Assembly (NCBI RefSeq): GCF_001050345.1
Contig: NZ_LFMW01000016.1
Coordinates: forward strand, 36,260-100,259
Length of the DNA stretch: 64,000 bases
Source: Pseudomonas fildesensis
GTDB lineage: Bacteria; Pseudomonadota; Gammaproteobacteria; Pseudomonadales; Pseudomonadaceae
Direction of reading: 5' to 3'
Part shown: piece by piece, positions 60,384-64,000 of the stretch
Position numbering within the stretch: the first letter of the stretch is position 1
Layout: the number at the start of each line of letters is the position of its first letter
Position numbers and translations under genes: made by a program
Notes under the pieces: model-generated
Databases searched by the model: none
Seen by the model: the letters and a program-made list of their open reading frames with translations, nothing else
What the model was told of the DNA's origin: nothing

Positions 60384-63224
60384 ATGACCCGCACCCATGA
60401 GATCCGCCCCGACCTGGACGAAGGCATCGACCGCAAGGTGCTGGCCCAGCTGCGCGCGCGCTTCATGGCACTCAATGATGGCCGCATGGCCCGGGCCGTC
60501 GAGGGTCTGACGCCGCGCCAGCAAAGCGTATTGAGCCTGTTGCCGCTGTTTTTCCACGTTAATCACCCGCTGTTGCCTGGCTATGTATCCGGCAGCACAC
60601 CGGCCGGGCTGTCGAACTTCGAACCCGACGCCCAGGCCCTGACCGAAGCCCAGCGCCTGACCCGCTCGTTCTCCTACAAGGCACGCCATGGCAACCCGCC
60701 ACGGCCGATCCACGGTCTGTTCCTGATGGGCAGCCTCGGCACGCTGGCCCAGGCAGACCAGAGCGATATGGACGTATGGGTGTGTCACGCACCCGACTTG
60801 GACGAAACCGAACTGGCGGAACTGCGCAAGAAATGCCAACTCCTGGAAGCCTGGGCTCTGAGCATGGGCGCCGAGGCGCATTTCTTCCTGATCGAGCCGA
60901 CGCGCTTTGTACAGGGTGAACGCGACACGCAATTGAGCTCCGACGACTGCGGCACCACCCAGCATTACCTGCTGCTGGATGAGTTCTACCGCACCGCCAT
61001 CTGGCTGGCCGGGCGCACGCCGATCTGGTGGCTGGTGCCCGTGTATGAAGAAAGCCGCTACGCCGAATTCACCCACACGCTGATTTCCAAGCGGTTTATC
61101 CGCGCCGATGAAACCCTCGACCTGGGTCACCTTGCGCGTATTCCGCCCGGCGAATTCATTGGCGCAGGGCTGTGGCAACTGTTCAAGGGCATCGAATCGC
61201 CCTACAAGTCAGTGCTCAAGCTGCTGCTGACCGAGGTCTACGCCAGCGAACACCCGCAGGTGCAGTGCCTGAGCCTGCGCTTCAAGCGCGCGGTGTTCGC
61301 CAACCAGGTGGATCTGGATGAGCTGGACCCGTACATCGTGGTGTACCGCCGCATCGAGGAATACCTCAAGGCGCGCAACGAGCCGGAACGCCTGGAACTG
61401 GTAAGGCGGGCGCTGTACCTGAAGGTCAACCGCAAGCTCAGCGCCGGCCAGCGCACCGGCAGTTGGCAGTGGCTATTGCTGGAGCGCCTGGCCCAGGAAT
61501 GGGGCTGGGACCAGCGTCAACTGGCCCTGCTCGACAGCCGCAGCCAGTGGAAAGTGCGTCAGGTTGCCTCCGAACGCCGCGCGCTAGTCAACGAACTGAA
61601 CTACAGCTATCGCTTCCTGACCCAGTTCGCCCGTACCGAGCAGACCGTCAGCCTGATCAACAAGCGCGACCTCAATGTGCTCGGCCGCCGCTTGTATGCG
61701 GCGTTTGAACGCAAGGCCGGCAAAGTCGAGTTCATCAACCCCGGCATCGCCCCGGACCTGGCCGAAGACACCCTCACCCTGGTGCAATCGCCCAACCGCA
61801 AAGAGCCGGGCCAGTACCATTGGGGCCTGTACAACGGCAACCTCACCGCTCTTGAATGGGAACATTTCGCGCCGATCAAACGTAGCCGCGACCTGCTGGA
61901 AATGCTCACGTGGTGTCATCGCAACGGCGTGATCGACAGCAGCACCCGCCTCGCCCTGCATCCGGGCGTCAGCGACATGACCGAATTCGAGCTGTTCAAC
62001 CTGCTGGGCAGCCTGCAACAGACCATCGCCCTGCCCTTGGCCAGCGTCGACGAAGAACGCCTGCTGCGCGCGGCAGTGCCCGAGGACGTGTTGTTGCTGA
62101 TCAACGTCGGCATCGACCCGCTCAAGCATCACCGCGACCTGAATATCCTGATGACCACCGAGCGTACGGACTCCCTGAGTTACGCCGGTGTGCGCGACAA
62201 CCTGGTGCTTACCCTGGATCAGGTTACGCTCAACAGCTGGAACGAGGTGATGGTCAGCCGCTATGACGGCCCTCACGCCTTGCTCGATTGCCTGCGCGAC
62301 TACCTCAATCAGTTGCCGCCGGATCACCTGCCCCACCTGCGGGTGCGCTGCTTCTGTCACAACCGTGCGCAGTTCATTGCCCAGCGCGTGGAAGAAATCT
62401 TCGACACCGCACAGAACCTGCTGCTGGGCCAAAGCAATCACCGCTACTTGCTGCAGGTGCAGCAGCACTATCACGTGATGGAGTTGATGCCGGGCCAGGC
62501 CACCCATGTGTCACTGCCGACCCAGGACGCGCTGATCGCCTACCTCAGCGAAGAGCTCGCCAGCTACAGCCCGCTGCACCTGGACGCCATGGCCCTGGAA
62601 GACCACGACCTGGCGCTGTTGCTGCCCATGGGCCTGGCCGATTGTGTGCAGGTGTTTTACCGGGTGAATGAGGGTTTCGCCGAGCTGTACGTGCTGGATG
62701 AATTCAACGCACTCTGGCAGCAGCGCTTGCCCTTTCATGACGAGCAGAGCCTGTTGGCGCCGTTGCAGCGCTTTCTGCAGTCGATCATCTATCGCCGCGA
62801 CGCGCTGTCTCCGCTGGACCCGCAAGAGCCGCTGGGCGCGGTGCAAACCTTGTACTACCAACTGTTACCGTCCGGCAGCAACCGCGCACGCCGCATTGAA
62901 CCTCGACCTGCGCCTTTGAATCCGGCGAATAAACCGTTTTATGACGTGCAGGCGATTATCGGCAAGGCGGCGCCAGGCCAGGTGGGCATTACCCTGTACT
63001 GCAATCAGCGGGAGTTTTGCGAACTGGAGTTTGGCGACCAACTGTTTGCGGTGGTCGCCCAAGAGATCGTCGGGCAACGCCGGGAAACCGAGCGCTACCG
63101 CTGCTACATCACCGACCTGGACCTGTCCGGGCTGCTCGGTGATGTGCAAAGCCCGAGCAATTTATACCTGCGCTACAAGGCCGAACTGGAACTGTCGCTC
63201 AATGAGGCGCTGAGCCAGATTTAG
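60384..63224 (+). CDS. cyaA: Class I adenylate cyclase
   Basis: Makes cyclic AMP, 946 residues. The N-terminal catalytic domain (to about 540) holds the nucleotidyltransferase motif FLMGSLGTLAQADQSDMDVW, whose DxD pair binds metal. LARIPPGEFIGAGLWQLFKG and NLTALEWEHFAPIKRSRDLL are also class I features. The C-terminal third is regulatory; E. coli CyaA is controlled there by the phosphotransferase system. Pseudomonads also have the class III cyclase CyaB elsewhere. It is convergent with rnk, 11 bases apart. Confidence 0.97.
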   Translation: MTRTHEIRPDLDEGIDRKVLAQLRARFMALNDGRMARAVEGLTPRQQSVLSLLPLFFHVNHPLLPGYVSGSTPAGLSNFEPDAQALTEAQRLTRSFSYKARHGNPPRPIHGLFLMGSLGTLAQADQSDMDVWVCHAPDLDETELAELRKKCQLLEAWALSMGAEAHFFLIEPTRFVQGERDTQLSSDDCGTTQHYLLLDEFYRTAIWLAGRTPIWWLVPVYEESRYAEFTHTLISKRFIRADETLDLGHLARIPPGEFIGAGLWQLFKGIESPYKSVLKLLLTEVYASEHPQVQCLSLRFKRAVFANQVDLDELDPYIVVYRRIEEYLKARNEPERLELVRRALYLKVNRKLSAGQRTGSWQWLLLERLAQEWGWDQRQLALLDSRSQWKVRQVASERRALVNELNYSYRFLTQFARTEQTVSLINKRDLNVLGRRLYAAFERKAGKVEFINPGIAPDLAEDTLTLVQSPNRKEPGQYHWGLYNGNLTALEWEHFAPIKRSRDLLEMLTWCHRNGVIDSSTRLALHPGVSDMTEFELFNLLGSLQQTIALPLASVDEERLLRAAVPEDVLLLINVGIDPLKHHRDLNILMTTERTDSLSYAGVRDNLVLTLDQVTLNSWNEVMVSRYDGPHALLDCLRDYLNQLPPDHLPHLRVRCFCHNRAQFIAQRVEEIFDTAQNLLLGQSNHRYLLQVQQHYHVMELMPGQATHVSLPTQDALIAYLSEELASYSPLHLDAMALEDHDLALLLPMGLADCVQVFYRVNEGFAELYVLDEFNALWQQRLPFHDEQSLLAPLQRFLQSIIYRRDALSPLDPQEPLGAVQTLYYQLLPSGSNRARRIEPRPAPLNPANKPFYDVQAIIGKAAPGQVGITLYCNQREFCELEFGDQLFAVVAQEIVGQRRETERYRCYITDLDLSGLLGDVQSPSNLYLRYKAELELSLNEALSQI

Positions 63225-63235
63225 AGGGGCTCTGT

Positions 63236-63646
63236 TTAAAGCGAGAAAGCGCCGCCGTCTTTCGGCTGGCCTTCAACGCTGAGCAGTTCGAGCTTCAGCG
63301 TCTTGCCGCCGGGTGCCGGCCAGTCGATGTGCTGGCCCACTTGCAGGCCCAGCAAGGCGCTGCCCACCGGCGCCAGAATCGAGATCTTGCCTTCATCGGC
63401 ATTCGCGTCTTTCGGGTAGACCAGGGTCAGGTGGTAGTCCTTGCCACTGCCTTGCTCACGGCAATGCACGCTGGAGTTCATGGTCACGACCGTTGCAGGT
63501 ACTTCATCGTGGCCAACCACTTCTTCGGCGCGGTCGAGTTCGTGTTGCAGAGCTTCGACGCCCGGCGAGGCCTCGCCTACGCGGTCGATCAGTTGCTCAA
63601 GACGCTGCACGTCGAGACGGGTAAGAATGATGGAAGGTGCGGTCAT
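63236..63646 (-). CDS. rnk: Rnk, regulator of nucleoside diphosphate kinase
   Basis: Cytosolic 136-residue protein of the GreA/GreB-related Rnk family. The N-terminal short coiled coil (PSIILTRLDVQRLEQLIDRV) leads into the FKBP-like C-terminal domain with DYHLTLVYPKDAN and KISILAPVGSALLGLQVGQ. The coiled coil is too short for transcript-cleavage activity. In P. aeruginosa rnk and algQ both affect nucleoside diphosphate kinase and alginate; both genes are in this window. Confidence 0.94.
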   Translation of the reverse strand: MTAPSIILTRLDVQRLEQLIDRVGEASPGVEALQHELDRAEEVVGHDEVPATVVTMNSSVHCREQGSGKDYHLTLVYPKDANADEGKISILAPVGSALLGLQVGQHIDWPAPGGKTLKLELLSVEGQPKDGGAFSL

Positions 63647-63684
63647 GATTCAGGCAGACTCCTTTTTTCTGCACAAAAAAGCAA

Positions 63685-63709
63685 AACCCCGCCAGAAAAA
63701 GGCGGGGTT
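63685..63709 (-). terminator. Terminator after the DUF1289 gene
   Basis: On the minus strand AACCCCGCC and GGCGGGGTT form a 9-bp stem followed by a T-rich run. It lies between the DUF1289 gene and rnk, separating their transcripts. Confidence 0.85.
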
Positions 63710-63777
63710 CTCACGGACCTCGATGAGTTGAGGTGTACCCGGACACTACCACAGCACAGTAAATAAACAAGATGGGG

Positions 63778-63996
63778 TCAAGGGACAGCCTTGCGCTGCT
63801 CGGCCTGGGCCACAATCACTCGTCGCCGCTGATCATCGGCTGAGCGCCATTCACGGATATCTTCCACATGGCGGAAGCAGCCGAGGCAGACTTTTTGCTC
63901 GTCCAGGCGACACAAACTGATACAAGGTGACGGCACCGCCGGGCTGACATTACTGAACAGCGGCTTGGGCGGGCGTACAGGTGCGGGCTGGGTCAC
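63778..63996 (-). CDS. DUF1289 small cysteine-rich protein (start uncertain at edge)
   Basis: At least 72 residues with CISLCRLDEQKVCLGCFRHV, the four-cysteine DUF1289 signature likely to bind metal, then IREWRSADDQRRRVIVAQAE. The first visible start is a GTG at 63996, and no stop precedes it in the last four bases. The true start could lie beyond the window. DUF1289 genes often sit near rnk and cyaY in pseudomonads. Function unknown. Confidence 0.8.
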   Translation of the reverse strand: MTQPAPVRPPKPLFSNVSPAVPSPCISLCRLDEQKVCLGCFRHVEDIREWRSADDQRRRVIVAQAEQRKAVP

Positions 63997-64000
63997 GATC

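Overview
The window is a 64-kb chromosomal segment of a Pseudomonas, most likely of the P. fluorescens group. Three things support this. The backbone gene order (ubiH-pepP-ygfB / zapA-6S RNA-ygfA ... rho-trxA ... ppx/ppk-hemB ... algP-algQ-dsbB-hemYXDC-algR / argH ... cyaA / rnk) matches, as I recall it, the block around PA5223-PA5274 of P. aeruginosa. Base composition is GC-rich, with the usual long antisense shadow frames. At least eight intergenic REP/REPIN-type inverted repeats of several families are present, of the kind abundant in fluorescent pseudomonads. No rRNA, tRNA, CRISPR, insertion sequence or prophage was seen.

Layout. 1-4.8 kb: ubiquinone hydroxylase ubiH (cut by the window edge), pepP and ygfB read leftward. 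A small coiled-coil gene, zapA, 6S RNA with its own terminator, and ygfA read rightward, followed by a 49-residue membrane protein and an EVE-domain gene. 4.8-9.6 kb: a three-gene exporter operon (HlyD-type adaptor, double-ATPase/permease fusion, permease). 9.8-14.5 kb: a FliL-like protein, a quinone oxidoreductase, glpT with two candidate GlpR operators, chaC, and a small outer-membrane protein. 14.7-21.2 kb: a ferredoxin/flavin reductase paired with ubiD, an OafA-type acyltransferase, rho and trxA.

21.2-30.9 kb is the main accessory region. It holds a GntR/FCD regulator with a divergent polar amino-acid ABC operon, then a leftward chaperone-usher fimbrial cluster with two tandem DUF1120-type pilins. 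The pilin end is visibly AT-rich. 30.9-41.1 kb returns to core genes: ppx, ppk and hemB, DedA, an alkylglycerol-monooxygenase-like hydroxylase, elbB, yaiI, and an FTR1 permease fused to cytochrome c. 41.2-44.5 kb is a rightward operon of three lipoproteins and one periplasmic protein, including LpoB-like putative activators of peptidoglycan synthases, behind a clear sigma-70 promoter.

44.6-56.6 kb is the alginate/haem block: LysE exporter, short MscS channel, ABC-F ATPase, repeat-rich algP, an FKBP isomerase, algQ, dsbB/dsbH, hemY-hemX-hemD-hemC and algR. Unlike the P. aeruginosa arrangement, no algZ/fimS sensor gene sits beside algR. 57-64 kb: argH, a glutathione S-transferase, two small conserved genes, the class I adenylate cyclase cyaA, rnk, and a DUF1289 gene at the right edge.

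Functional themes are tetrapyrrole synthesis (hemB, hemC, hemD, hemX, hemY), ubiquinone synthesis (ubiH, ubiD and its probable reductase), global regulation (6S RNA, rho, algQ, algR, algP, cyaA, rnk, ppk/ppx) and envelope biology (exporter, fimbriae, lipoprotein operon). I found no wholly unknown multi-gene system. The best candidates for new biology are the lipoprotein operon, the sensor-less and switch-altered AlgR, and the asymmetric double ATPase.
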